Assembly: GCA_012970285.1 (NCBI GenBank)
Contig: JIBW01000002.1
Location: forward strand, 930,001-994,000
From: Bacillaceae bacterium JMAK1
GTDB taxonomy: Bacteria > Bacillota > Bacilli > Bacillales > Marinococcaceae
DNA length: 64,000 bases
Direction of reading: 5' to 3'
Part shown: in pieces, positions 43,494 through 52,865 of the stretch
How positions within the stretch are numbered: the stretch's first letter is position 1
How the letters are laid out: each line of letters begins with the position of its first letter
Program-made: the position numbers and the translations under genes
Notes under the pieces: model-generated
Databases searched by the model: none
The model's input: the letters and a program-made list of their open reading frames with translations, nothing else
Told to the model about the DNA's origin: nothing

Positions 43494-43715
43494 TTAGTTT
43501 CCTTCAGTGTACATTTCTCCATGGCCCGTCTGAATGAAGGCTTTCCCTCTTATCTTAACGGCAGAGGTATGTTCCGTAAACTGTCCAATCATCACTTCAC
43601 CTTTATCCAGTTTTTCTGAATGATGAAACCGAGTCGTGTTGCCCCTCGTTAAGCCAATAACGTTCACACCATCTTCTTCAGCACGAACTACAAAAAAATC
43701 ATTCGATTGCCCCAA
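43494..43715 (-). CDS. mtrB: Tryptophan RNA-binding attenuation protein (TRAP)
   Basis: Forms an 11-subunit ring that, with tryptophan, binds GAG/UAG repeats in trp leaders. The 73 residues match the family along their length: [51 protein letters not shown]. The Thr/Gly/His tryptophan-pocket region is intact, as are the RNA-contacting KIRGKA residues. Start is TTG 43715, eight bases after AAAGGAG. Expected target: the trp leader at 34384-34430. Confidence 0.95.
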   Translation of the reverse strand: MGQSNDFFVVRAEEDGVNVIGLTRGNTTRFHHSEKLDKGEVMIGQFTEHTSAVKIRGKAFIQTGHGEMYTEGN

Positions 43716-43728
43716 AAGTACCGCTCCT

Positions 43729-44295
43729 TTATCCTTTAATCAACGATAGCACTTCTTGTCTTGACGACTCATCGTTTGCAAAAACTCCACGTACCGCAGA
43801 TGTTACCGTTGAACTTCCAGGCTTTTGAATTCCACGCATCGTCATGCACATATGTTCTGCTTCAACGATAACCATCACACCATGTGGCTCAAGTGTATCA
43901 AGCATTGCGTCAGCAACCGTCGATGTAATTCTTTCTTGGAGTTGAGGTCTTCTCGTTACCGTTTCGACTACACGCGCTAGTTTACTTAGCCCAGTTACTG
44001 TTCCATTTTTAGGAATGTAACCGACGTGTACTTTTCCGAAAAACGGCAATAAATGATGCTCACACATACTATAGAATGTAATGTCTTTCACAAGAACGAG
44101 TTCTTCGTGTTCTTCTCCAAACACTGTCTGCAAATGTGTTGTTGGATCTTCATCTATACCACTAAACACTTCCTCGTACATGCGCGCAACGCGAGCAGGT
44201 GTATCTTTAATTCCTTCACGATCTGGGTTGTCACCGATCGCTTCTAAAATATGACGGACCGCTGTTTCAATTTTATCTTTATCGAACTTTGTCAT
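43729..44295 (-). CDS. folE: GTP cyclohydrolase I
   Basis: First step of tetrahydrofolate synthesis from GTP; mtrA in B. subtilis. The 188-residue protein has [21 protein letters not shown] with zinc Cys and His, [12 protein letters not shown], and [17 protein letters not shown] with the second zinc Cys. 13 bases before mtrB, forming mtrAB. Folate synthesis and TRAP are linked in Bacillus since TRAP also controls pabA/trpG. Confidence 0.97.
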   Translation of the reverse strand: MTKFDKDKIETAVRHILEAIGDNPDREGIKDTPARVARMYEEVFSGIDEDPTTHLQTVFGEEHEELVLVKDITFYSMCEHHLLPFFGKVHVGYIPKNGTVTGLSKLARVVETVTRRPQLQERITSTVADAMLDTLEPHGVMVIVEAEHMCMTMRGIQKPGSSTVTSAVRGVFANDESSRQEVLSLIKG

Positions 44296-44328
44296 GTACT
44301 GGCCCCTCCTCGTCTTTAATCGCTAGAA

Positions 44329-44357
44329 ATTTTAGCATAGGGCCTACTAGAAAGCAA
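44329..44357 (-). promoter_or_regulatory. Promoter of folE-mtrB
   Basis: -35 TTGCTT (44352-44357), 17-base spacer, extended -10 TGCTAAAAT (TAAAAT at 44329-44334). The rest of the 327-base gap to spoIVA holds a second promoter-like TTGCTC-N16-TACAAT near 44372-44399, AT-rich sequence and the spoIVA terminator, and no gene. hbs, usual here in Bacillus, is missing. Confidence 0.7.
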
Positions 44358-44552
44358 TTCCCTTTAGACTCTATTGTAACATCATCGCGTAAAAGAGCAA
44401 AAAAAATACCCCTTAAACAATACTAAAATCACAAATCTTGTAAAGTCGCTGTTTCAATTGATGTGACCATCTTAGAAAACCCCTTTTCTTCCATATTATT
44501 ACTATTACATTGAATACGAACGGTAAAGAAATAACATCCAACACAAAAAAAT

Positions 44553-44583
44553 AAAGAACCCCTCACAGTCTTCGGGATCCTTT
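44553..44583 (-). terminator. Terminator of spoIVA
   Basis: 10-bp stem AAAGGATCCC / GGGGTTCTTT with two G-T pairs, 11-base loop, T-rich tail on the minus strand. Confidence 0.75.
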
Positions 44584-44622
44584 ATTCATTGGTTTTAGCA
44601 GATTCAGTAAAAACGAAGGTTT

Positions 44623-46104
44623 TTACAATATGATGGCAATCAATCCACCAGAGCCTTCATTAATAATTCGCTCTAACGTTTCTTTCAGTTTATATCGTGC
44701 GTTTTCCGGCATCAATGATAATTTCGCTTGAATTCCTTCGCGAACAATGGAGTTCAGCGACCTTCCGAAAATATCTGAATTCCAGATGGAAAGTGGATTT
44801 TCTTCGAAATCTTGCATCAAGTAACGGATCAATTCTTCACTTTGTTTTTCTGTACCTATGATTGGGGCGAATTCACTCTCTACATCGACTTTAATCATAT
44901 GAATGGACGGTGCAACTGCGCGCAAGCGAACGCCGAACCTTGAGCCTTGGCGAATGAGTTCAGGCTCATCTAAACTCATGTCTGTCGTTGCAGGGGCAGC
45001 AATACCATAACCCGTTTGTTTAACCATTTTGAGTGCTTCTGACACTTGATCGTATTCTGATTTAGCATGAGAGAAGTCTTGCATCAGCTGTAAGAGGTGG
45101 TCTTTACCTCGTATTTCAACACCGACAACTTCTTTTAGAATCTCATCATACAAGTCATCTGGCGCATAGAGGTCAATATCTGCAATCCCATGCCCCATCT
45201 CAATACCTGCAAGTGACGCGTTATCAATAAATTCAAAATCACCAGCGAAATTTCCGACAACGCGGTCCACATCTCGTAACCGTTTAATGTCTTGAACGGT
45301 TTCTTTGACAGAACGTTCGTAATCTTTTCTAAGCCAATGATCGTCTCTTAAAACCATTACCCAGCTCGGTAAATTTACATTTACTTCGTGAACCGGGAAT
45401 TCAAAGAGAACTTCTCTTAATACTCGGTGGATATCATGTTCAGTCATGCTTTCCACGCTCATCGATAACACTGGCACATCATGCAATTGCTCTAGATTTG
45501 TTCGGAGTTGTTCTGTCTCAGCAGCATACGGCCGCACGGAGTTCACGATTACGATAAACGGTTTACCCACTTCTTTTAACTCTTCAATGACTCGTTCTTC
45601 AGCTTCTAAATACTCGTGACGTGGCAACTCACCAATACTACCGTCAGACGTGACGACAACACCGAGCGTTGAATGCTCTTGAATGACTTTTCTCGTTCCA
45701 ATTTCAGCTGCTTCTTGGAATGGGATCGGTTCTTCGTACCAAGGGGTGTTAATCATCCTCGGTCCGTGTTCATCTTCATACCCTTTTGCTCCAGCAACTG
45801 CATACCCGACACAGTCTACGAGACGGATGTTGACGTCTAAGCCTTCATCCACGTGGAGTTCTACAGCAGTGTTTGGGACGAATTTTGGTTCTGTTGTCAT
45901 AATCGTTTTACCAGCGGCACTTTGAGGCAATTCATCTTGTGTACGTGCGCGCTCGACTTCACTATCCATGTACGGAAGAACGACAAGTTCCATAAACTTT
46001 TTTATAAAGGTTGACTTACCTGTTCGTACGGCTCCGACAACCCCTAAGTAAATATCGCCTCCTGTACGTTCTGCGATATCTTTAAAGATATCCACTTTTT
46101 CCAC
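44623..46104 (-). CDS. spoIVA: Spore coat morphogenetic ATPase SpoIVA
   Basis: ATP-driven polymerising protein that forms the base layer of the spore coat on the forespore surface. The 493-residue protein is nearly identical in layout to B. subtilis SpoIVA (492): Walker A VGAVRTGKST (residues about 22-31), TTEPKFVPN (sensor Thr region), Walker-B-like LVDCVGY, and the C-terminal end GGLIAIIL that anchors it through SpoVM. A sigma-E-type promoter lies upstream. Shows that the organism sporulates. Confidence 0.98.
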   Translation of the reverse strand: MEKVDIFKDIAERTGGDIYLGVVGAVRTGKSTFIKKFMELVVLPYMDSEVERARTQDELPQSAAGKTIMTTEPKFVPNTAVELHVDEGLDVNIRLVDCVGYAVAGAKGYEDEHGPRMINTPWYEEPIPFQEAAEIGTRKVIQEHSTLGVVVTSDGSIGELPRHEYLEAEERVIEELKEVGKPFIVIVNSVRPYAAETEQLRTNLEQLHDVPVLSMSVESMTEHDIHRVLREVLFEFPVHEVNVNLPSWVMVLRDDHWLRKDYERSVKETVQDIKRLRDVDRVVGNFAGDFEFIDNASLAGIEMGHGIADIDLYAPDDLYDEILKEVVGVEIRGKDHLLQLMQDFSHAKSEYDQVSEALKMVKQTGYGIAAPATTDMSLDEPELIRQGSRFGVRLRAVAPSIHMIKVDVESEFAPIIGTEKQSEELIRYLMQDFEENPLSIWNSDIFGRSLNSIVREGIQAKLSLMPENARYKLKETLERIINEGSGGLIAIIL

Positions 46105-46160
46105 GAGATCCCCTCCGTTCTAAAATTAACTCCACCGTTTCATAAATTCTGTGTCAAAAC

Positions 46161-46190
46161 ATTCTATGATGTTGTCCACCTCTTTATGAC
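46161..46190 (-). promoter_or_regulatory. Sigma-E-type promoter of spoIVA
   Basis: -10 CATAGAAT (46161-46168; consensus CATACAnT) and -35 GTCATAA (46184-46190), 15-base spacer. spoIVA is sigma-E dependent in B. subtilis. Confidence 0.65.
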
Positions 46191-46234
46191 AGTCTTTGAA
46201 AAGGTGGCAGTTTAGTTTTAAAAAAATAAACAAA

Positions 46235-46275
46235 AAACCTCTTCTTCTCTATATATAGATAGAGTGAAGAGGTTT
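46235..46275 (-). terminator. Terminator after yphF
   Basis: 10-bp stem AAACCTCTTC / GAAGAGGTTT enclosing a smaller hairpin, followed by TTTTG and a further T-rich run on the minus strand. Confidence 0.82.
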
Positions 46276-46288
46276 AGAACTACTTTCA

Positions 46289-47017
46289 TCAGTTGACATC
46301 GCCAATCATCTTCGGTTCCCCGTCTTCAATTGAGTAAGGAACAGAGTAAACCGGAGCTACCGGAAATTCGTCAGTTAACATGGAACGAATATCTTCTTCA
46401 TCTTCAGGCTCTGCGTCATACTCTTGAAGCAGACGATTAAGATCAATTGCGTAATCAATAATCGCACGACCTTCACGATCAACATAAATAGGCAAGTTCG
46501 TCGCAAAATATGGACTTTGAACAGTTGGTGGCTCATCTAAGCCAAGCGCTTCATAATCAAGTTCGAACACACCCGGTGCAACCATCTCTTCAATCGGAGG
46601 ATAGCCGTGGGTTCTTGTATACTGATGAACCGTTCGTTCAAATTGATTCGCTTCATGCATCACAAGCACTGGAGTGACACGAACTTCAGGCTCCTCTTCT
46701 ACGTTAATTAACGTATAGTAGAAGTCGCCTCCATTTTCATAGGCACTTGCTGGTGCATCGTTCATAAATCCTGGAATTAACTGTGAAAAATCGACGCGAT
46801 AACGCTCATAAAGCCCCGTATCGCTCTCGAAATTCTGTATAGGCGGTACCCCACGTTGTTCCTGAAATTCATCAACCGCTGCCTGAACGGACTGCAACTG
46901 TTCATTATGTGGGAACCCGCGGGAACCTGTACCGTCGCCTTGAACGTTTGATTGGCATCCAATAAGTAGGCATGCAAAAAAAACAACACTAAGCCACTTA
47001 AACTTACGTTGATTCAA
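46289..47017 (-). CDS. yphF: YphF-like lipoprotein
   Basis: Exported lipoprotein of unknown function, present at this position in B. subtilis (244 residues). The 242-residue protein has a basic N-terminus, hydrophobic core and lipobox LIGC (Cys near residue 21), then an acidic soluble domain with two ABC-like internal similarities around HEANQFERTVHQYTRTHGYPP. I prefer TTG 47017, eight bases after GGAG; the GTG at 47026 overlaps that site. Confidence 0.8.
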   Translation of the reverse strand: MNQRKFKWLSVVFFACLLIGCQSNVQGDGTGSRGFPHNEQLQSVQAAVDEFQEQRGVPPIQNFESDTGLYERYRVDFSQLIPGFMNDAPASAYENGGDFYYTLINVEEEPEVRVTPVLVMHEANQFERTVHQYTRTHGYPPIEEMVAPGVFELDYEALGLDEPPTVQSPYFATNLPIYVDREGRAIIDYAIDLNRLLQEYDAEPEDEEDIRSMLTDEFPVAPVYSVPYSIEDGEPKMIGDVN

Positions 47018-47039
47018 AAAACTCACTCCAAAGCACAGA

Positions 47040-47240
47040 CTACAAATCTGCTCTTGAACCTGGTACGACGACTACGAGCACGATGAGTCCGGCAATAATG
47101 ATACAAATAAATGAAAAACTTAGCACGATAAAACGGAGAAAACCCGATAACTTCTCTTTTCCGAGTAGTGCTGTGACTGCAGATACGAACATCAGCCCTA
47201 AGCCGATAAACGAAAGCCACATTGACTCTAATGGGGTCAT
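47040..47240 (-). CDS. yphE: Small membrane protein YphE (DUF2768)
   Basis: Unknown function. The 66 residues form two membrane segments (MWLSFIGLGLMFVSAVTALLG and FIVLSFSFICIIIAGLIVLVVVV). ATG 47240 follows GAAGGAGGG. Position before yphF as in B. subtilis. An extended -10 TGCTATAAT lies about 30 bases upstream. An overlapping 74-codon frame is rejected as a shadow. Confidence 0.8.
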   Translation of the reverse strand: MTPLESMWLSFIGLGLMFVSAVTALLGKEKLSGFLRFIVLSFSFICIIIAGLIVLVVVVPGSRADL

Positions 47241-47340
47241 CTTCCACCCTCCTTCAATTACACTTGTCCATTATAGCACAGCTAGAAACGAAGGCGCACT
47301 GCCTACTATACATAGTGTTGAAAAATGTTCAAACAAATAA

Positions 47341-47366
47341 AACCGGAGAACTCGGGTTCTCCGGTT
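47341..47366 (-). terminator. Terminator after spoVIF
   Basis: Perfect 11-bp stem AACCGGAGAAC / GTTCTCCGGTT with 4-base loop, followed by TTATTTG on the minus strand. Confidence 0.9.
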
Positions 47367-47473
47367 GACTAAATCTCTCTTCCAAAAGGTGGTTTCCTTG
47401 TTGGATGTGGTTCACTGTTATCCTATGCGACACGTGCAGACATTGAACTATACGAACGCCCAACAAATGAGAA

Positions 47474-47731
47474 TTAACCTCTAAATAATTGGCTTAATGA
47501 TTGAAAATCAAGAGGCATTTCATTATTGGTGATTGCGTGTACGAGCTGATCTTCTTTTTCACGTGATACTCGTACTCCTGCCATACGAGCAACATCATTA
47601 ATTAACTGCCGTACAGTTGCTTCGTCTTGAAAATTTGCACCGCTCACCGAATTAGCCATGTTAAAAACATCGTCTTGATTTACTTTTGACTCTTTATTCA
47701 GGCGGTCAAAAAGGGAATCAAAATTGTTCAT
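47474..47731 (-). CDS. spoVIF: Stage VI sporulation protein F homolog
   Basis: Small sporulation protein that in B. subtilis (YjcC) promotes late coat assembly by supporting GerR. The 85 residues fit the SpoVIF family: MNNFDSLFDRLNKESKV, ANFQDEATVRQLINDVARMAG and VSREKEDQLVHAITNNEMPLDF. I use ATG 47731, six bases after AGAAGGTG. A sigma-K-like promoter lies upstream. In B. subtilis the gene is elsewhere, so placement after gpsA is a difference. Confidence 0.82.
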   Translation of the reverse strand: MNNFDSLFDRLNKESKVNQDDVFNMANSVSGANFQDEATVRQLINDVARMAGVRVSREKEDQLVHAITNNEMPLDFQSLSQLFRG

Positions 47732-47762
47732 GACGCACACCTTCTTTCTAGTTGATAATGCT

Positions 47763-47789
47763 TATGATATGTAGCTAGAAAAAAGGTGT
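47763..47789 (-). promoter_or_regulatory. Sigma-K-type promoter of spoVIF
   Basis: -10 CATATCATA (47763-47771; consensus CATAnnnTA) and AC at 47788-47789, 16 bases apart. Fits late mother-cell expression. Confidence 0.55.
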
Positions 47790-47794
47790 GATTT

Positions 47795-48826
47795 TTAGTC
47801 GGTTACATTTGGGTAAAAATCTTCTTGTTCATTTTTCTTTAGTCGACCCATTAATTGTTCACTTGCACTTTCAGGCAGTTGATGATTAAACACGACATCA
47901 TACAAAGCTGAAGTAATTGGTACTTCAATGTCTTCACGGTTTGCAAGTTGTTGCATCGCTCGCGTCGTTTTCACGCCTTCAACGACCATACCCATTTCAT
48001 TTAGAACCGTGTCTAACGCTTTGCCACGACCTAATTGATAACCCGCTCGCCAGTTCCGACTATGCTTACTCGTACACGTAGCAATCAAATCACCAAGTCC
48101 AGAAAGACCAGAAAACGTAAGTGGTTTCGCACCAAGATGTGTACCTAATCGTGTAATTTCGGCCAAGCCTCTCGTCATAATTGCTGACTTCGCATTGTCA
48201 CCAAACCCTAATCCTTCAGCAAGCCCAACTGCTAGTGCGATGACGTTCTTTAGTGAACCACCAAATTCCACGCCGACCATATCGTCATTTGTGTAAACAC
48301 GAAAATGTTGATTGTTAAACAAGTCTTGTGCAGCCTTCGCGTCGTCGTACGTTTCTGAAGAAACGGTCACTGTCGTTGGTTGACGTTTTGCGACTTCCTC
48401 TGCATGACTAGGTCCTGATAAACAGACAATGCCTTTTGTAACCTGATTAATGCCTGCATCAATCATAACTTCTGATACTCGAAGTAAGGAATCTGGTTCA
48501 ATTCCTTTTGATGCGTGAATAACGTATGGAAAAGATTTGTTGACGTTCACAAGTGACGCAACAGTCTCTCGCATTGCAGAAGTCGGCACGCTAATTAACA
48601 ATGCATCGCCATGCTCAATTGCTTCCTCAAAGCTCGTCGTTGCTTTAAGGTTTTTTGGCAAGGTTACTGACGGTAAGTAGTTGTTGTTTGTATGTTTATT
48701 ATTAATCTCTTCGACTTGTTCCGAACGTCTTGCCCATAGTTTGACATGATGCCCATTATCTGCAAGTACCATCGCAAGTGCTGTACCCCAACTACCTGCG
48801 CCTAGAACTGTTACATTCTGACTCAT
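47795..48826 (-). CDS. gpsA: Glycerol-3-phosphate dehydrogenase [NAD(P)+]
   Basis: Reduces dihydroxyacetone phosphate to glycerol-3-phosphate for phospholipids. The 343-residue protein has GAGSWGTALAMVLADNGH (residues 7-24), ASKGIEPDS, GPSHAEEVA, the catalytic Lys in FGGSLKNVIALAVG and GLGDLIATCTSKHSRN. Lies 11 bases after plsY, the enzyme that uses its product. Confidence 0.97.
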   Translation of the reverse strand: MSQNVTVLGAGSWGTALAMVLADNGHHVKLWARRSEQVEEINNKHTNNNYLPSVTLPKNLKATTSFEEAIEHGDALLISVPTSAMRETVASLVNVNKSFPYVIHASKGIEPDSLLRVSEVMIDAGINQVTKGIVCLSGPSHAEEVAKRQPTTVTVSSETYDDAKAAQDLFNNQHFRVYTNDDMVGVEFGGSLKNVIALAVGLAEGLGFGDNAKSAIMTRGLAEITRLGTHLGAKPLTFSGLSGLGDLIATCTSKHSRNWRAGYQLGRGKALDTVLNEMGMVVEGVKTTRAMQQLANREDIEVPITSALYDVVFNHQLPESASEQLMGRLKKNEQEDFYPNVTD

Positions 48827-48837
48827 GCAATCTCTCC

Positions 48838-49482
48838 TTATTTAGACTTTTGACCAAGCTTGCTTTCTGTGCCCGATAACAATCTTTGGATATTCGTCCG
48901 ATGCCGCCAAATCGACATAATCCCTACTACACACGTTAAAAAGAAATATGAGATCGGATGATCATAATGATTCATCGTAAGAAATACGAAAAACGGTGTA
49001 AAAAAGGCAAAGATTAAAGAGCCGAGCGACACATACTTTGTCAAAACAATCGCCAAGATCGCAACGATTCCAACGTAAATCGCAGGGAAGAAAACGAGTG
49101 TCGCAATAACGCCAATGGTCGTTGCTACACCTTTCCCCCCACGAAAACCATAATAAAGCGGATAATTATGTCCAAGAATGGCTAACAAACCACTTAATGC
49201 TGGCGTCCATCCTGAATATTGCTCAAAAAAAGACAAACCTGTATTAATAAATGCCATCTCGGCTAAAAAGCCAATGAAAACCGCCACAGCACCCTTTAGT
49301 GCGTCTAACAAAAGAACTAAAATTGCAGGTCCTTTCCCTAAAACTCGTAGCGTATTGGTGGCACCGGCATTTCCACTGCCGTACTTACGAATATCAACTT
49401 TTTTTATTTTTTTAACGAAGATATAGCTGAAGCTAATCGACCCGATTAAATAGGCGATTAAACCAGCAAGAATAATGTCCAT
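48838..49482 (-). CDS. plsY: Acyl-phosphate:glycerol-3-phosphate acyltransferase PlsY
   Basis: Membrane enzyme making lysophosphatidate. The 214-residue protein has about five membrane segments and the three family motifs: YGSGNAGATNTLRVLGK, GHNYPLYYGFRGGKGVATT, and the Glu-containing third segment region near GSLIFAF. Slightly longer than the B. subtilis protein (193). Forms der-plsY-gpsA. Confidence 0.95.
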   Translation of the reverse strand: MDIILAGLIAYLIGSISFSYIFVKKIKKVDIRKYGSGNAGATNTLRVLGKGPAILVLLLDALKGAVAVFIGFLAEMAFINTGLSFFEQYSGWTPALSGLLAILGHNYPLYYGFRGGKGVATTIGVIATLVFFPAIYVGIVAILAIVLTKYVSLGSLIFAFFTPFFVFLTMNHYDHPISYFFLTCVVGIMSIWRHRTNIQRLLSGTESKLGQKSK

Positions 49483-49522
49483 CGTTTACCCCTCTCCCCA
49501 AAGCTTCAACGATTAATCTGGA

Positions 49523-50839
49523 TCACGATTCATTCTTTTTACGAGCTAAAATCCGAATTGGCGTACCGACAAACGTAAACGCTTCACGAAGTTGGTTCTC
49601 CAGGTACCTGCGGTATGAGAAATGAAACAGCTCTGGATCATTAACAAATACGACAAACGTCGGAGGCCCTGTCGCTACTTGCGTAGCATAGTTAATTCGC
49701 AGTCGCTTCGTACCGGATGTAGGTGCAGGGTTTCTCGCAACGGCATCCATAATGACATCGTTAATAACATGAGTTGGCATCCGCATCTTATGGCTTTCTA
49801 CGACTTCGTTTACGATCGGTAACAACTTTTGCACCCGTTGGTTCGTTTTTGCCGAAACGAACTGAATTGGCGCATACGATAGGTACGCGAACGTTTCCCG
49901 AACTTTGTCGGTGTATTCTTTCATCGTACGGTCGTCTTTTTCAACCGCATCCCATTTATTTACGACAATAATAACTGCCCGTCCTGATTCATGGGCATAA
50001 CCGGCAATTTTTTTGTCTTGTTCAATAATGCCTTCTTCACCATCAACAACGACGAGGACGACATCTGCTCGTTCAAGTGCACGCATCGCACGAAGAACAC
50101 TATACTTCTCTGTATTCTCATATACTTTCCCGCGTTTTCTCATCCCTGCTGTATCAATAATCCGGTACTCTTGTCCATCTTGTTCGAAATACGAATCAAT
50201 CGCATCTCTCGTCGTACCAGCAATATTACTCGTAATAACACGTTCTTCACCGAGCACAGAGTTAACGAGTGTTGATTTCCCAACGTTCGGACGACCGATA
50301 ACTGCAATATCAATCACACCATCATCTTCTTCGTCTTCTTCATTCACTGGGAAATTCGCAAAAACTTCATCAAGCATATCTCCAATTCCAATTCCGTGTG
50401 AACCGGAAATTGGAAACGGTTGACCGAAACCAAACTGATAAAAGTCATAAATATGTTCTTGCATATCAGGATTGTCAACTTTATTCACACCGATGACAAC
50501 AGGCTTTTTCGAGCGCTGCAAAATGCTTGCAACGTCTTGGTCACTTGACGTAATCCCGTCACGACCGTTCACGATAAAGATAATAATGTCAGCTTCTTCA
50601 ATGGCGATCTCTGCTTGCATTCGCATCTGATCTTGAAGCGGTTCATCTACGATATCAATTCCACCTGTATCAATAACATGGAACGTTCGGTTTAACCATT
50701 CCCCTTGTCCATACAAACGATCTCTCGTTACGCCTGGTTTATCTTCAACGATCGCCATACGCTCACCAACCATACGATTAAAAATCGTTGATTTTCCCAC
50801 ATTTGGACGACCTACAATTGCAACTACTGGCTTTGACAT
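49523..50839 (-). CDS. der: Ribosome assembly GTPase Der (EngA)
   Basis: Double GTPase for large-subunit assembly. The 438-residue protein has two G domains, each with GRPNVGKST (residues about 9 and 183), DTGGID / [13 protein letters not shown] / NKWD, and a C-terminal KH-like domain. Length matches B. subtilis (436). 37 bases after yphA. Confidence 0.97.
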   Translation of the reverse strand: MSKPVVAIVGRPNVGKSTIFNRMVGERMAIVEDKPGVTRDRLYGQGEWLNRTFHVIDTGGIDIVDEPLQDQMRMQAEIAIEEADIIIFIVNGRDGITSSDQDVASILQRSKKPVVIGVNKVDNPDMQEHIYDFYQFGFGQPFPISGSHGIGIGDMLDEVFANFPVNEEDEEDDGVIDIAVIGRPNVGKSTLVNSVLGEERVITSNIAGTTRDAIDSYFEQDGQEYRIIDTAGMRKRGKVYENTEKYSVLRAMRALERADVVLVVVDGEEGIIEQDKKIAGYAHESGRAVIIVVNKWDAVEKDDRTMKEYTDKVRETFAYLSYAPIQFVSAKTNQRVQKLLPIVNEVVESHKMRMPTHVINDVIMDAVARNPAPTSGTKRLRINYATQVATGPPTFVVFVNDPELFHFSYRRYLENQLREAFTFVGTPIRILARKKNES

Positions 50840-50876
50840 GTACTTACATGCCCCCTGTTCTCTTAAATCTATTCCT

Positions 50877-51485
50877 TCACATCGTTAATGATGTCTGGTG
50901 CTTTGCTGCACCTTTTTGAAGCTTTGAAAACTCATAAATCATTCGCTCGACACAATGCCACACTACAAGTAACATGACCATCGCTGACACGTCATTGAAA
51001 AAGTGGTTAAAACCTAAATGCAAACCAGATGTTAATGGCGAAACGACAACCGCCTGCCAGAAATTCCCAATACAACAAGCAACAAGTAACCAAGGTATCC
51101 GGTTATCTGGCTTGTTCACGATCAAAAGCGTAACAAATACCATAATAACAGCAACGAGCCACGTTTCATGAATTAAAAAAATCACTGGACTAAACCAATA
51201 TGACAGCTGCAACGCAGCATAAAGAAAGGCTAGGCTTGTCATTGTTATCATCGATAGAAAATGATGCCACTTGATCGTTTGGCCGACCCAAATCATCGCA
51301 CCGAGCGTTAAGAATATATAGGCTAACGAAATATCGCCTTGCATACCAGGAATCGTTAATGGTTTTACGATCATGACAATGAGAATCCATACAGCGAGAT
51401 AAAACCTTGCTCGTGTCTTCTTAAAGAAGAAGGTAACAATTACCCAAAGTATCCATGAAAACCAATAAAATAACAAGTCCTCCAA
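50877..51485 (-). CDS. yphA: YphA-like membrane protein
   Basis: Unknown function; possibly sporulation-associated. The 202 residues have six to seven membrane segments and open with a Trp-rich stretch [18 protein letters not shown]. Size and position before der fit B. subtilis yphA. Start is TTG 51485, eight bases after AAAGGAG. yphB (seaA) and fni, neighbours in B. subtilis, are absent. Confidence 0.72.
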   Translation of the reverse strand: MEDLLFYWFSWILWVIVTFFFKKTRARFYLAVWILIVMIVKPLTIPGMQGDISLAYIFLTLGAMIWVGQTIKWHHFLSMITMTSLAFLYAALQLSYWFSPVIFLIHETWLVAVIMVFVTLLIVNKPDNRIPWLLVACCIGNFWQAVVVSPLTSGLHLGFNHFFNDVSAMVMLLVVWHCVERMIYEFSKLQKGAAKHQTSLTM

Positions 51486-51549
51486 GAAAAACTCTCCTTT
51501 TTCTTATCCAGTATAGACAAGAATAAAGAAAAGCAATCCGTCACAAAAC

Positions 51550-51581
51550 AATCGGCGAATCCTATAAGGTATCCGCCGATT
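51550..51581 (-). terminator. Terminator after ypfD
   Basis: 8-bp outer stem AATCGGCG / CGCCGATT with a partly paired inner part, then TGTTTTGTG on the minus strand. Confidence 0.6.
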
Positions 51582-51595
51582 TCCGCGATTTACAA

Positions 51596-52750
51596 TTAAT
51601 TACGATATTTCTTTAGTTGGTCACCAATCATATCACCGAGTGAAAAACCAGAATGTTCTTCTTCAGGTGCTTCATATTCGCGTTGAACCTTTTGACTAGA
51701 TGCTGTACTCTCTTCAAGTTCACGAATGCTTAATGAGATTCGTTGGTCTGAAGGGCTAATCTCAAGAATCTTCACTTGAACTGCTTGTCCTTCTTCTAAC
51801 ACTTCATTAGGCGTTCCGATATGGCGGTTCGCGATTTGTGAAATGTGAACGAGTCCTTCAACACCTGGTGAAACTTCAACGAATGCTCCGAAAGATACGA
51901 GACGCTTTACATGTCCGTCAATAACGTCTCCTGGCTGGAACTGCCCTTCAATCGTTGTCCAAGGTCCAGGCAACGTATCTTTAATTGATAGTGAAACACG
52001 CTCTTTGTCAGCATCCACTGCGAGAATCTTCACTTCAATCTCTTCGCCTTCTTTAACGATCTCACCTGGTGACTCAACACGGTGGTGAGCCATTTGTGAA
52101 ATATGAACGAGTCCATCAACTCCACCTACATCAACGAATGCACCAAAGTCTGTCAAACGCTGAACAGTCCCTTTAACCGTGTTACCAACCGTTAAGTTAT
52201 CGAGAATGTCTTTCTTCTTCGCTTCTACTTCATTGTCGAGTACTGCTCTTCTAGATAAGATTAATTTATTGTCGCTCGGATCGAGTTCAGCGATCTTTAA
52301 TTCCAATGTTTTCCCTTTATAATCAGAGAAATCTTCAACGAAATGACGTTCTACGAGTGAAGCTGGAATAAATCCACGAACCCCAACGTCAACGACCAAT
52401 CCGCCTTTTACAATCTCAGCAACTTCAGCTTCAATCGTTTCATTGTTATTGAACTTCGCTTGCAGTTCATCCCATGCTTTGTCAGCACGAGCACCACGTA
52501 CACTTAAAATAAGTTCATCGTCTTCTGCTTTAATGACCTTAAGTTTAAGCTCATCTCCTTCAGAAATGATGTCACTTACTTTTTCTACGTGTAAGCTCGA
52601 CAGTTCGCTAATAGGGATGATGCCATCCACCTTATATCCCGCATCAACAAATGCTTGCTTTTCTTCTACCTTCGTTACCTTGCCGGTTACAATGTCATTG
52701 ACATTGAAATCCTTCATTTCGTTTAGTTCATTGTTCATTTCTTCAACCAT
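51596..52750 (-). CDS. ypfD: S1-domain RNA-binding protein (ribosomal protein S1 homolog YpfD)
   Basis: Binds RNA, role in translation or RNA metabolism. The 384-residue protein has four S1 repeats (starting about residues 17, 103, 188, 273), visible as DIVTGKVTKVEEKQAFVDAG, GLVVDVGVRGFIP, RLTDFGAFVDVGGVDGLVHIS and RLVSFGAFVEVSPGVEGLVHIS. I use ATG 52750, eight bases after GGAGG; the frame extends to 52783. Four repeats rather than the six of E. coli S1 is normal for Bacillus. Confidence 0.95.
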   Translation of the reverse strand: MVEEMNNELNEMKDFNVNDIVTGKVTKVEEKQAFVDAGYKVDGIIPISELSSLHVEKVSDIISEGDELKLKVIKAEDDELILSVRGARADKAWDELQAKFNNNETIEAEVAEIVKGGLVVDVGVRGFIPASLVERHFVEDFSDYKGKTLELKIAELDPSDNKLILSRRAVLDNEVEAKKKDILDNLTVGNTVKGTVQRLTDFGAFVDVGGVDGLVHISQMAHHRVESPGEIVKEGEEIEVKILAVDADKERVSLSIKDTLPGPWTTIEGQFQPGDVIDGHVKRLVSFGAFVEVSPGVEGLVHISQIANRHIGTPNEVLEEGQAVQVKILEISPSDQRISLSIRELEESTASSQKVQREYEAPEEEHSGFSLGDMIGDQLKKYRN

Positions 52751-52865
52751 GTCATTTGCCTCCTTACTTCCCTTTAAAAACATCTTTCGTAGTCATCAAG
52801 AACTTTATATATACAAAATTCTTCATATGTTTAGAAGAATGTTGCAGACAATCGATTCGTGCTAC

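Noticed and set aside
44360-44552. Possible small gene or hbs remnant in the spoIVA/folE gap
   Set aside because: The longest minus-strand frame seen is 21 codons, lacks a ribosome binding site and does not resemble HU.
47023-47247. 74-codon frame overlapping yphE
   Set aside because: Arg/Tyr/Phe-rich shadow; yphE itself has the GGAGGG site and membrane-protein composition.
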